A stretch of 64,000 bases of DNA from assembly GCA_963771835.1 (NCBI GenBank), contig CAVYVA010000004.1, forward strand, positions 558,001-622,000. Reading direction: 5' to 3'. The notes beneath the pieces are model-generated. The model searched no databases and had not been told where the DNA came from. It saw only the letters and a list, made by a program, of their open reading frames with translations. Positions 8,771 through 15,179 of the stretch are shown piece by piece. Origin of the DNA: CAVQCJ01 sp963771835 (GTDB lineage Bacteria; Actinomycetota; Actinomycetes; Prado026). Within the stretch, counting starts at the first letter, position 1. Each line of letters opens with the position of its first letter. The position numbers and the translations under genes were made by a program.

Positions 8771-9268
8771 TCAGCCGACCTTCTTCAGCCGTCCGGACAG
8801 GTGCGACTGCAGCGACTCGCCCACCGCGGCCATGTCGAAGGCCCAGAGCAGGTCGCCCTCCACCTGGCCGTACAGCCGGGTGCCACCGGTGTACGCCTTC
8901 GCCGAGGCCGTGCGGACGACGACGTCGGTGGTCAGCTCGATCTTGGCGCCGGTCACGGTTCCGAGCCAGATCTCCGCGTAGCCGGTCGGGTGCGCCAGCA
9001 TCACCTCGAGCGCGCCGCCGGGCTGCGGCCGCCAGTATCCGGACTCGGTCGCCAGCGGCCGGCCCGGCCGGCCGTCGTCGTCGAGGAGCCAGCTGCGGGA
9101 GACGTACGTGAGGAACGGCTTCCCGACGTGGCCGAAGTCGATCTCCTGGCCGAACCGGAAGCTCTCGACGGATGGGTACCCGCCGACCCCGGCGCCCTCC
9201 CAGTGGCCGATCAGCCAGGCCAGCGGGACCAGCTCGGCCGGCAGGTCCGCGGACAGCTCGACGGGCAC
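8771..9268 (-). CDS. Nitrobindin-like heme-binding beta-barrel protein (FABP/THAP4 family)
   Basis: The 165-residue product matches the DUF1794/nitrobindin family of actinobacterial beta-barrels. Members bind heme b through a His and act on nitric oxide or peroxynitrite. Family features include the N-terminal PLAWLIGHWEGAGVGGYP, the strand FGQEIDFGHVGKPFLTY and the C-terminal AAVGESLQSHLSGRLKKVG, where the His near the C-terminus is the expected heme ligand. It starts at a GTG and lies 3 bases upstream of the Fur-family gene, so the two are almost certainly co-transcribed. Length is normal. Confidence 0.85.
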   Translation of the reverse strand: MPVELSADLPAELVPLAWLIGHWEGAGVGGYPSVESFRFGQEIDFGHVGKPFLTYVSRSWLLDDDGRPGRPLATESGYWRPQPGGALEVMLAHPTGYAEIWLGTVTGAKIELTTDVVVRTASAKAYTGGTRLYGQVEGDLLWAFDMAAVGESLQSHLSGRLKKVG

Positions 9269-9294
9269 GGTCTGGGCTCCTGTCTCGGTCGGTC

Positions 9295-9405
9295 TCAGTC
9301 CTGGTCGCGGTAGAGCCTGCGGACCATCGCGGCGGCGAACCAGACCACGGCCAGCGCGACGGCGATCAGCAGCGCCGTGTAGATGGACTCCAGCACGCTC
9401 GTCAC
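9295..9405 (-). CDS. 36-aa single-pass membrane protein
   Basis: The GTG start at 9405 and TGA at 9295-9297 give a 36-residue peptide: a short N-terminus (MTSVLESIYT), one hydrophobic helix, then a basic tail (MVRRLYRDQD). The layout suits a small inner-membrane protein with its tail in the cytosol. It lies 26 bases upstream of the nitrobindin gene on the same strand, and its start is 28 bases from the divergent DsrE gene. I recognise no named family. Confidence rests on the clean membrane layout and operon position. Confidence 0.55.
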   Translation of the reverse strand: MTSVLESIYTALLIAVALAVVWFAAAMVRRLYRDQD

Positions 9406-9433
9406 TGTAGTGGCCGCCCGTACGCTGACCGGC

Positions 9434-9793
9434 ATGCGCGACCTGGTGGTGAAGGTGACGGTGGGGGCCGAGGAGCCGGAGCGGTGCTCGCAGGCGTTCA
9501 CCGTGGCGGCGACGGCGCTGTCGGCCGGGGTGGCCGTGTCCCTGTGGCTGACCGGCGAGGCGTCGTGGCTGGCGGTGCCCGGGCGGGCGGAGGCCTTCGT
9601 CCTGGAAGGGTCGGCGCCGCTCGCCCAGCTGAGGGACGCCGTGCTCGCCGGCGGGACGCTCACGGTGTGCACGCAGTGCGCCGGGCGCCGTGGCCTGAGC
9701 GCCGACGACCTGCTGCCCGGCGTACGGATCGCGGGCGCCGCCGCCTTCGTCGCCGAGGCCACCACCGACACCGCCCAGGCCCTCGTCTACTAA
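9434..9793 (+). CDS. DsrE-family protein
   Basis: From ATG 9434 the product is 119 residues with a DsrE/F-like alpha-beta fold. This family includes sulfur-relay proteins that carry persulfide on a conserved cysteine. The candidate motif here is TLTVCTQCAGRRGL, with a CxxC pair, at about residues 76-89. The setting among a sulfurtransferase, DUF1416, thioredoxin and MoaD-like genes supports a sulfur-transfer role, though the partner is unknown. TACGCT at 9421-9426 lies 7 bases before the ATG and could be a -10 element of a leaderless transcript. A long palindrome begins 7 bases after the stop. Confidence 0.8.
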   Translation: MRDLVVKVTVGAEEPERCSQAFTVAATALSAGVAVSLWLTGEASWLAVPGRAEAFVLEGSAPLAQLRDAVLAGGTLTVCTQCAGRRGLSADDLLPGVRIAGAAAFVAEATTDTAQALVY

Positions 9794-9799
9794 CTTCGA

Positions 9800-9848
9800 A
9801 ACCTACGGGCGGGTAAGGCCGTTTTCCGGCCTTACCCGCCCGTAGGTT
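9800..9848. repeat. Long palindrome, family A copy 2
   Basis: A 22-base arm starting AACCTACGGGCGGGTAAGG pairs perfectly with its mirror around a 5-base loop (TTTTC). Compared with copies 1 and 3, the arm has a matched change on both sides (GGGCAGG to GGGCGGG), so base pairing is kept. It ends the DsrE gene and also encodes the last codons and the TAG stop (9803-9805) of the convergent DUF559 gene. Confidence 0.8.
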
Positions 9849-10741
9849 CGCGAGAGGGCGGCTTGGATCTCGGCGATCACCTGCCCGGGCGACTGGGTGA
9901 GGTCGGCCCAGGTGAATCGCAAGACGGTGCAGCCGGACAGCACGAGGGCGTTCTGTCGCTCCCGGTCCCGTTGGAACCGTTCCGGACCGACGTGCCAGGC
10001 CTGGCCGTCGATCTCGACCGCGAGACGCGCCTCCTCGAACCAGACGTCGACGACCACGCGCCGGCCGTGCGCGAGGCGCAAGGCCTTGTTGGCCACCCAT
10101 CCATGGATGCCCGCCGCCCGCAGGAGCCGATGGAGTCGACGTTCGGCAGCCGACCAGCTCCCGCCCGATGCGGACTGCACCAGCCGGCGCAGCTGCCCTA
10201 CCCCGTGCGTGCCCTTCGCGTCGGCGACGAGCCGACCCATCTCGTGGACGGGCACGACCCGGGTCCGGAGAACGTGGTCCAGCAGGTTCGCCGCCGCGCT
10301 CGGCGGCCAGGTCGACACACAGTCGGCGACCGTACGGGGCCGGGACGTCAGCGGAAGCCCGTGCAGCACCCCGCGATCACCGGTCGCCAGGTTGCGTCGA
10401 TGGACCCGCACACCCGCGACGCGTGGATGAGCGGCGACCGCGACGGTCACGTGGAGCGCGGGCTCGTCGTGGTCGGGCACCGGGAGGTCCCAGAGCCGGG
10501 CTGCCGACGAGTGGCTGAGCAGCCCTTCGGTTGCGAGCACGGCAGCCCTCAGACGCCGCCTCTGGGTGAGCACGGTCCTGGCCGGGACCATGACGTCCCC
10601 CACGACCACCTGCCACAGGCCGTCGGCCACCTGCCGCCGGATCCGTGCCGACGACACGCCGGCACGTCGGGCCTGGCGAGCCGTGAACAGGCCGTCCTGG
10701 GCGCAGGCTTCCGGAGGCGGGGCCGGTCGAGGCATCCGCAC
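9803..10741 (-). CDS. AbiEi-like N-terminal domain plus DUF559 endonuclease-type protein
   Basis: The 312-residue product has an N-terminal winged-helix region like the AbiEi antitoxin domain (LFTARQARRAGVSSARIRR) and a C-terminal DUF559 domain of the PD-(D/E)XK/Vsr-like nuclease group. Putative catalytic acids are in VVVDVWFEEARLAVEIDGQA, followed by WHVGPERFQRDRERQNAL. Such genes are common and scattered in Actinobacteria and their role is unsettled. No toxin partner is adjacent. The gene sits between two family A palindromes (9800-9848 and 10793-10833) inside a sulfur-gene neighbourhood. Its last 14 residues (TYGRVRPENGLTRP) and its stop are encoded by the first of them. The start is GTG 10741 or ATG 10735. 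Confidence 0.8.
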   Translation of the reverse strand: MRMPRPAPPPEACAQDGLFTARQARRAGVSSARIRRQVADGLWQVVVGDVMVPARTVLTQRRRLRAAVLATEGLLSHSSAARLWDLPVPDHDEPALHVTVAVAAHPRVAGVRVHRRNLATGDRGVLHGLPLTSRPRTVADCVSTWPPSAAANLLDHVLRTRVVPVHEMGRLVADAKGTHGVGQLRRLVQSASGGSWSAAERRLHRLLRAAGIHGWVANKALRLAHGRRVVVDVWFEEARLAVEIDGQAWHVGPERFQRDRERQNALVLSGCTVLRFTWADLTQSPGQVIAEIQAALSRTYGRVRPENGLTRP

Positions 10742-10792
10742 AGGGTGGACGACAGGACTGATGTCGCCGCCAGGTCATCCACAGGCAACAGT

Positions 10793-10833
10793 TACGGGCA
10801 GGTAAGGCCGAAAGACGGCCTTACCTGCCCGTA
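10793..10833. repeat. Long palindrome, family A copy 3
   Basis: Eighteen-base arms (TACGGGCAGGTAAGGCCG and mirror) pair perfectly around a 5-base loop (AAAGA). It lies between the DUF1416 stop (10855) and the DUF559 start, so it would terminate the sulfur operon. Confidence 0.8.
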
Positions 10834-10854
10834 GGTTCTGGTGGGTCGGGTGGG

Positions 10855-11151
10855 CTAGACGGTGATCTCCACTTCGGCGACGACGCCCTTGTGGGCGACG
10901 ACCGAGCGGTCGACGGGGTCGGCGCCGGGGGCGAGGACGCGCAGCGTCCACGTCCCCGGCGCGGCGAAGAAGCGGAAGTGGCCGCTCGCCGAGGTCGGGA
11001 CCTCGGCGGTGAACTCGCCGCCGGAGTCGAGCAGCCGCACGTAGGCGCCGCCGACCGGGCTCTCGCCGCGGACGACGACCCCCTGCACCACGGCCTCCTT
11101 GGTCACGTCGATGCCCTCCACGCTCAGGCCGCCCTTCGTCGCGCCGCACAT
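10855..11151 (-). CDS. DUF1416 (SseC-like) protein
   Basis: ATG 11151 overlaps the sulfurtransferase stop as ATGA. The 98-residue product begins MCGATKGG, with the conserved N-terminal Cys, and continues as a carboxypeptidase-regulatory-like beta sandwich (VVRGESPVGGAYVRLLD, GHFRFFAAPGTWTLRVLAP). This matches the SseC/DUF1416 family encoded next to rhodanese genes throughout Actinobacteria. Its exact role is unknown, but the fixed pairing implies it serves the sulfurtransferase. Family A palindrome copy 3 lies 22 bases downstream. Confidence 0.9.
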   Translation of the reverse strand: MCGATKGGLSVEGIDVTKEAVVQGVVVRGESPVGGAYVRLLDSGGEFTAEVPTSASGHFRFFAAPGTWTLRVLAPGADPVDRSVVAHKGVVAEVEITV

Positions 11152-12011
11152 CAGGCGCCGCCTTCCGGGCCGCCCGGCTCGTCCCCGAGCTGCACGGGCA
11201 CGCCGACCAGCGAGCCGTACTCGGTCCACGAGCCGTCGTAGTTGCGCACGTTCGGCTGCCCGAGCAGCTCGTGCAGCACGAACCACGTGTGCGCCGATCG
11301 CTCACCGATGCGGCAGTACGCGATCGTGTCCTGGGACAGGTCGACGCCCGCGTCCCCGTACAGGGTCGTGAGCTCGTCGTCGCTGCGGAACGTGCCGTCG
11401 TCGTTGGCCGCCTTGGACCACGGGATGTTCGCGGCCGTCGGGATGTGCCCGCCGCGCTGCGACTGCTCCTGCGGCAGGTGGGCCGGGGCGAGCAGGCGGC
11501 CGGCGTACTCGTCCGGCGACCGCACGTCGACGAGGTTGAGCGAGCCGATCGCCCCGAGCACGTCGTCGCGGAACGCACGGATCGAGGTGTCCTGCTCCTT
11601 GGCGGTGTACGTGGTCGCCGGCCGCTGCGGCACGTCGGTCACCAGCGAGCGGGAGTCGAGCTCCCAGCGCTTGCGGCCGCCGTCGAGCAGCTTGACGTCC
11701 TGGTGCCCGTACAGCTTGAAGTACCAGTAGGCGTAGGCCGCGAACCAGTTGTTGTTGCCGCCGTAGAGCACGACGGTGGAGTCGTTGCCGATGCCCTTCG
11801 CGGACAGCAGCGCCTCGAACTGCGCCTTGTTGACGAAGTCGCGGCGGACGGGGTCCTGCAGGTCGGCCTTCCAGTCGATCCGGACGGCGCCGGTGACGTG
11901 GCCCTTGTCGTAGGCGCTGATGTCCTCGTCGACCTCGACCAGGACGATCTTCGGGTCGTCGAGGTGCGCCTCGACCCAGTCGGCGTCGACCAGGACGTCG
12001 GAGCGGCTCAT
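11151..12011 (-). CDS. Thiosulfate sulfurtransferase (rhodanese, CysA2/SseA type)
   Basis: A 286-residue tandem-rhodanese enzyme that moves sulfane sulfur from thiosulfate (or 3-mercaptopyruvate) to cyanide or thiol acceptors through a cysteine persulfide. The inactive N-terminal rhodanese domain covers about residues 1-140. The catalytic domain follows, with active-site C233 in AYCRIGERSAHTWF. That loop is the actinobacterial CysA2 type. Its ATG overlaps the DUF4395 stop (ATGA) and its stop overlaps the DUF1416 start. The three genes are therefore translationally coupled, and a Cys-rich leader peptide lies upstream of them. Confidence 0.93.
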   Translation of the reverse strand: MSRSDVLVDADWVEAHLDDPKIVLVEVDEDISAYDKGHVTGAVRIDWKADLQDPVRRDFVNKAQFEALLSAKGIGNDSTVVLYGGNNNWFAAYAYWYFKLYGHQDVKLLDGGRKRWELDSRSLVTDVPQRPATTYTAKEQDTSIRAFRDDVLGAIGSLNLVDVRSPDEYAGRLLAPAHLPQEQSQRGGHIPTAANIPWSKAANDDGTFRSDDELTTLYGDAGVDLSQDTIAYCRIGERSAHTWFVLHELLGQPNVRNYDGSWTEYGSLVGVPVQLGDEPGGPEGGA

Positions 12012-12436
12012 GCGGGGATCTCCTCACGGGTGGGGGTGAAGCGGCGGATGAGCAGGTAGACCTCGCAGCCTAGGCAGTAGCCGAACGCGGCGTTGAGGAA
12101 GGCGGCTGCGAGTGCGAATGCGGTGGCCACCAGGAAGACGACGGTCGTGCCGGACGCGGCACCGAGCAGGCCGATGACGGCGAAGCCGAACCCGACCGCC
12201 TGGGCGAACCGCAGCGGCCGTACGTCCTCGAGCTCGGCCGGCGGCGCCAGCCTGGGCCGCACGAAGCGCCGGAACAGCCACGAGTACGGGGTGGACTGGA
12301 TGCCTCGGAAGGCGCCCAGGCCGAAGACGACCGCCTGCAGCGCGAGCAGCCAGGGGTTGCCGGTGAGCAGGGCGAGCGCGAGCAGCACGGTGGTGAGTGC
12401 GGCGGCGAAGCGGGGACCGCGAGGGTCGACAGACAT
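12008..12436 (-). CDS. DUF4395 membrane protein
   Basis: I choose ATG 12436 (MSVDPRGPRFAAALTTV), because the longer frame upstream reads through the leader-peptide region and lacks family character. The 142-residue product has about four hydrophobic segments and the cysteine-bearing segment FGYCLGCEVYLLIRR, typical of DUF4395, a family that travels with rhodanese and thioredoxin genes in Actinobacteria. A CxxC-like pair in a membrane setting suggests thiol or sulfur chemistry at the membrane, but the function is not established. It is the first structural gene after the leader peptide. Confidence 0.85.
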   Translation of the reverse strand: MSVDPRGPRFAAALTTVLLALALLTGNPWLLALQAVVFGLGAFRGIQSTPYSWLFRRFVRPRLAPPAELEDVRPLRFAQAVGFGFAVIGLLGAASGTTVVFLVATAFALAAAFLNAAFGYCLGCEVYLLIRRFTPTREEIPA

Positions 12437-12518
12437 GGTGGGTGGCTCCTGACAGGTGCCGGCACGGGGAAGCGCAGGGGCGCGACGAAGGCGCGCGAAG
12501 GGGGGTGCGGCTAGAGCG

Positions 12519-12596
12519 TCAGGACATTCGACACAGGCAGGTGGCCATGCGGCACAGGTCGACCGCACGCCGTTTGGTGAGCACCTGCCCGGACAT
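12519..12596 (-). CDS. 25-aa cysteine-rich leader peptide for the sulfur operon
   Basis: The peptide reads MSGQVLTKRRAVDLCRMATC and then LCRMS, with three cysteines, and lies 82 bases upstream of the DUF4395 start. The pattern (TK/SR)RR-VDL-R followed by clustered Cys resembles the small peptides annotated as putative leader peptides before sulfur genes in Streptomyces and relatives. In mycobacteria, poly-Cys small ORFs attenuate downstream sulfur genes according to cysteine supply (established there, inferred here). The ATG lies 7 bases after a TACGCT -10 candidate, so the mRNA is probably leaderless. Confidence 0.75.
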   Translation of the reverse strand: MSGQVLTKRRAVDLCRMATCLCRMS

Positions 12597-12603
12597 GGCG
12601 GCA

Positions 12604-12631
12604 AGCGTAGGCGATGGCACCGTCCCAGTCA
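12604..12631 (-). promoter_or_regulatory. Putative promoter of the leader peptide and sulfur operon
   Basis: On the minus strand TGACTG (complement of 12626-12631) and TACGCT (complement of 12604-12609) are spaced by 16 bases. The -10 lies 7 bases before the leader ATG. This is an inference from sequence only. Confidence 0.45.
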
Positions 12632-12661
12632 CCGGAACGTCCGCATGCTGGTACGGCCGTC

Positions 12662-13105
12662 TCATGGGATCGCCTCGCCGAGGGCCGCGACGAGGTCGGC
12701 CTTGCGGGGGACCCCGGTGGCCCGCCGGACCACCCGACCGGCCGGGTCCAGCACCAGCACGGTGGGCGTACGGAGGATGTCGAGGCGCCGGACCAGGTCC
12801 AGGTGCGACTCGGCGTCGACGTCGACGTGCCGGACGCCGTCGACCATGTCGGCCACCTCGGCGAGCAGCCGGCGGGTGGGGCGGCACGGCTGGCAGAACG
12901 CAGTGGAGAACTGGACGAGGGTGGCCCGCTCGCCGAGCTCGACGCCCAGGTCGGCGGCGGTCAGCTGCTGCCCGGACCCACGGACGGCCGCTCCGGCAGC
13001 TCGAGCGTCGACGCCGCGGATGCGCCCGTCGGTGAGGCGGCGGTACACGCCGAACGCGCTGGCCGCGAGCAGTGCCACGACGAGGACCACGAGGCCGGGG
13101 CTCAC
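12662..13105 (-). CDS. Membrane-anchored thioredoxin-like protein
   Basis: A 147-residue protein with an N-terminal signal anchor (LVVLVVALLAASAFGVY) and a thioredoxin fold. The active site is CQPC in FSTAFCQPCRPTRRLL, and the cis-Pro loop is LRTPTVLVLD. The anchor places the thiol domain outside or at the membrane face. The position matches thiX (Rv0816c) of M. tuberculosis in the conserved sseC-cysA2-thiX-glnR-mshD order. It lies 65 bases upstream of the leader peptide, so it may have its own transcript. Confidence 0.85.
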   Translation of the reverse strand: MSPGLVVLVVALLAASAFGVYRRLTDGRIRGVDARAAGAAVRGSGQQLTAADLGVELGERATLVQFSTAFCQPCRPTRRLLAEVADMVDGVRHVDVDAESHLDLVRRLDILRTPTVLVLDPAGRVVRRATGVPRKADLVAALGEAIP

Positions 13106-13177
13106 GCCGTCCCAACGGTGCCGCTCGCCGTCCCCATTCCCCTCCCAACCCCTGCCGACAACCGGACTTGTGGCATG

Positions 13178-13468
13178 TCAGCCACCGGCGAACGGCGGCA
13201 GCGCCTCGACGACGGCGCCGGCCGTGAGCGGCACCGCGGCGTGCCGGCGGGTCCCGACCGGGTCCCCGTCCACGAGGTACGAGCAGCGCGCCAGCACCCG
13301 CGCGAGCGTCCCGTCGTCGGGGTGCGCCGCCACGGCGGCGGCGACCAGGCCAGCCAGCGTCGTCACCGCCGGGGCCTCGAACCGCTCCTCCGCAGTGCCC
13401 GCCGCGGCCTTCGCGGCCGCCCAGTACCGCAGCCGCACGACGCCGGCCGCGGTCTCAGGACCGGGCAC
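13178..13468 (-). CDS. MoaD/ThiS-family sulfur carrier protein
   Basis: A 96-residue ubiquitin-like protein ending in Phe-Ala-Gly-Gly. The C-terminal Gly-Gly is the site that becomes a thiocarboxylate in MoaD and ThiS. The segments VRLRYWAAAKAAAG and LPPFAGG are typical of this group. Its 5' end overlaps the hydrolase gene by 14 bases, so the two are coupled. The rhodanese and thioredoxin genes downstream fit a sulfur-relay context. The final acceptor (molybdopterin, thiazole or another product) cannot be told from sequence. Confidence 0.85.
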   Translation of the reverse strand: MPGPETAAGVVRLRYWAAAKAAAGTAEERFEAPAVTTLAGLVAAAVAAHPDDGTLARVLARCSYLVDGDPVGTRRHAAVPLTAGAVVEALPPFAGG

Positions 13469-14279
13469 CGGTCACCTCGAGCCCCACCGCGGTACGCACC
13501 CACGACGCGATCCGGGCGGTCAGGTCCGCATCCATCGCCGCCTCGGCGTGGCCGAACCCGGGCTCCACCCACAGCTCCCCCGCCGGCCCGGCCGCGGCCG
13601 CGAGCTCCTCGGCGTGGTCGAGCGGGAAATACGGGTCGCTGTCGCCGTGCACCACCAGCAGCGGGGTCGGGGCGATCCGCCCGGCGACCGCGCGCGGCTC
13701 CTCGGGCATCGGGTCCCAGCGGGCCGCGCCGATCCTGGTACGCAGCGCGACCCGCGCCACGAGCCGTCCGGACGGCCGTTCGACGACGTGGTGCAGCCGC
13801 CGCATCGGGGCCGTGCCCTTGTAGAACCAGCGCGCCGGACCGCTCACAGCGACCACGGCGTCGACGCCGCCGAGCAGCGCCGCGTGCCGTACCGCCACCG
13901 ACGCACCCATCGAGAACCCGACCGTCGCGACCTTCCGGTGGCCCAGCAGCCGGGCCCACCGGACGGCCGCATCCAGGTCGAAGACCTCGCGGTCGCCGAC
14001 CGTGCTCTGCCCGCCGGAGCGCCCGTGGCCGCGGAAGTCGAAGGCCACCACCGTGCCGGCGTCCGGCCCCCCGGACAGCACCGCGGCCACCCGCGCGAGC
14101 CCGGCCGAACGCCACGTCCCGGTGAACCCGTGCGCCAGCACGAACGCCAGCTCCGCCGGCTGCGCACCGGCCGTGCGGCCCGCTGGTTCACCCGGCCGGC
14201 GCAACGCCGCCGAGACCCGCACGCCGTCGCTGGTCAGCAGCGTGCGCTCCTCGGACCAGCCGGTGGGCGTCGCTGCCAT
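13455..14279 (-). CDS. Alpha/beta hydrolase (lysophospholipase-like)
   Basis: From ATG 14279 the product is 274 residues with the full alpha/beta-hydrolase set: oxyanion region AHGFTGTWRSAG, nucleophile elbow GFSMGAS, acid loop HGDSDPYFP and catalytic His in EPGFGHAEAA. The family is broad (esterases, lysophospholipases) and no substrate can be assigned. The longer frame starting at 14330 would begin next to the repeat array and is less likely. The gene is divergent from glnR across a 156-bp region that holds the 19-bp repeat array. Confidence 0.8.
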   Translation of the reverse strand: MAATPTGWSEERTLLTSDGVRVSAALRRPGEPAGRTAGAQPAELAFVLAHGFTGTWRSAGLARVAAVLSGGPDAGTVVAFDFRGHGRSGGQSTVGDREVFDLDAAVRWARLLGHRKVATVGFSMGASVAVRHAALLGGVDAVVAVSGPARWFYKGTAPMRRLHHVVERPSGRLVARVALRTRIGAARWDPMPEEPRAVAGRIAPTPLLVVHGDSDPYFPLDHAEELAAAAGPAGELWVEPGFGHAEAAMDADLTARIASWVRTAVGLEVTGARS

Positions 14280-14332
14280 GTCCGCTATCCTCACACCGGG
14301 ACCTGGGCGATGACGCCACTCGGGTCCCACTG

Positions 14333-14420
14333 TGCGTTCTGAAACCCGTTATGCGTTCTGAAACCCGTTATGCGTTCTGAAACCCGTTATGCGTTCTGGA
14401 ACCCGTTGTGCATTCCTGGA
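14333..14420. repeat. 19-bp direct repeat array upstream of glnR
   Basis: Units start at 14333, 14352, 14371 and 14390, and a fifth partial unit runs from 14409 to 14420. Units 1-3 are identical (TGCGTTCTGAAACCCGTTA), unit 4 has two changes, and unit 5 is decayed. There are no spacers, so this is not CRISPR. The array ends 15 bases before the glnR start codon and overlaps where its promoter or 5' UTR should lie. Iterated operator or slippage-generated tandem repeat are both possible. Confidence 0.85.
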
Positions 14421-14435
14421 GACGGAGGGACCGCC

Positions 14436-15158
14436 TTGAGCCAGCTGCTCCTGCTGACCAACGCGCTGCAGCCGTCCACCGAGGTGCTGCCCGCCCTCGG
14501 CCTGCTCATGCACCAGGTTCGGGTGGCGCCGGCCGAGGCGTCCGCGCTGATCGACGCCCCACCGTGCGACGCGATCGTGGTCGACGGCCGGCGCGACCTG
14601 CCGCACGTGCGGAGCCTGTGCCGGCTGATGCGGACGACCGGCGTCGACGTCCCCGTGCTGCTGGTCGTGACCGAGGGCGGCATGGTCGCGGTCAGCGCCG
14701 ACTGGGGCGTCGACGACGTCCTGCTGGACACCGCCGGCCCGGCCGAGGTCGAGGCCCGGCTGCGGGTGACGGCCGGCCGGCTGCTCGCCGCCCGTGGCGG
14801 GGACGAAGACCTGCCCGACGAGATCCGCTCCGGCGACGTGGCCATCGACGAGTCCACGTACACGGCCAAGGTGCGCGGGCGGGTCCTGGACCTCACGTTC
14901 AAGGAGTTCGAGCTGCTGAAGTTCCTCGCCCAGCACCCGGGCCGGGTCTTCACCAGGGCCCAGCTGCTGCAGGAGGTGTGGGGCTACGACTACTACGGGG
15001 GCACCCGTACGGTCGACGTGCACGTGCGTCGGCTGCGGGCCAAGCTCGGGCCCGAGCACGAGGCGCTGATCGGCACCGTGCGGAACGTGGGCTACCGGTT
15101 CGTCGTCCAGCGTCCCGACGCGGACGCCGAGGAGCGCGTCGGGGCCGACGCGGGCTGA
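14436..15158 (+). CDS. glnR: GlnR, global nitrogen response regulator
   Basis: I place the start at TTG 14436, which has GGAGGGA five bases upstream. The longer frame back to 14370 would translate the repeat array. The 240-residue product begins (M)SQLLLLTNALQPSTEVLPAL, which is characteristic of GlnR. It has an atypical receiver domain with D50 (VVDGRRDLP) but without the usual acidic pocket, and an OmpR-type winged helix at about residues 130-225 (TFKEFELLKFLAQHPGRVF, TVDVHVRRLRAKLG). In Streptomyces and mycobacteria GlnR controls glutamine synthetase, ammonium transport and nitrate genes. The location next to mshD matches M. tuberculosis Rv0818-Rv0819. Confidence 0.92.
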   Translation: MSQLLLLTNALQPSTEVLPALGLLMHQVRVAPAEASALIDAPPCDAIVVDGRRDLPHVRSLCRLMRTTGVDVPVLLVVTEGGMVAVSADWGVDDVLLDTAGPAEVEARLRVTAGRLLAARGGDEDLPDEIRSGDVAIDESTYTAKVRGRVLDLTFKEFELLKFLAQHPGRVFTRAQLLQEVWGYDYYGGTRTVDVHVRRLRAKLGPEHEALIGTVRNVGYRFVVQRPDADAEERVGADAG

Positions 15159-15179
15159 GCCCGGCACTAGCCTCCAGCC

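Noticed and set aside
9803..10741. Type IV toxin-antitoxin pair
   Set aside because: Only an AbiEi-like N-terminal domain is present, fused to a nuclease-type domain. No AbiEii-like toxin lies next to it.
14333..14420. CRISPR-like array
   Set aside because: The 19-bp repeats are directly adjacent with no spacers, and no cas genes are present.
14333..14420. Canonical GlnR box in the repeat array
   Set aside because: GAAAC is present in each unit, but the partner GTnAC element is absent and the spacing (12 and 19 bp) does not fit the 11-bp GlnR pattern.
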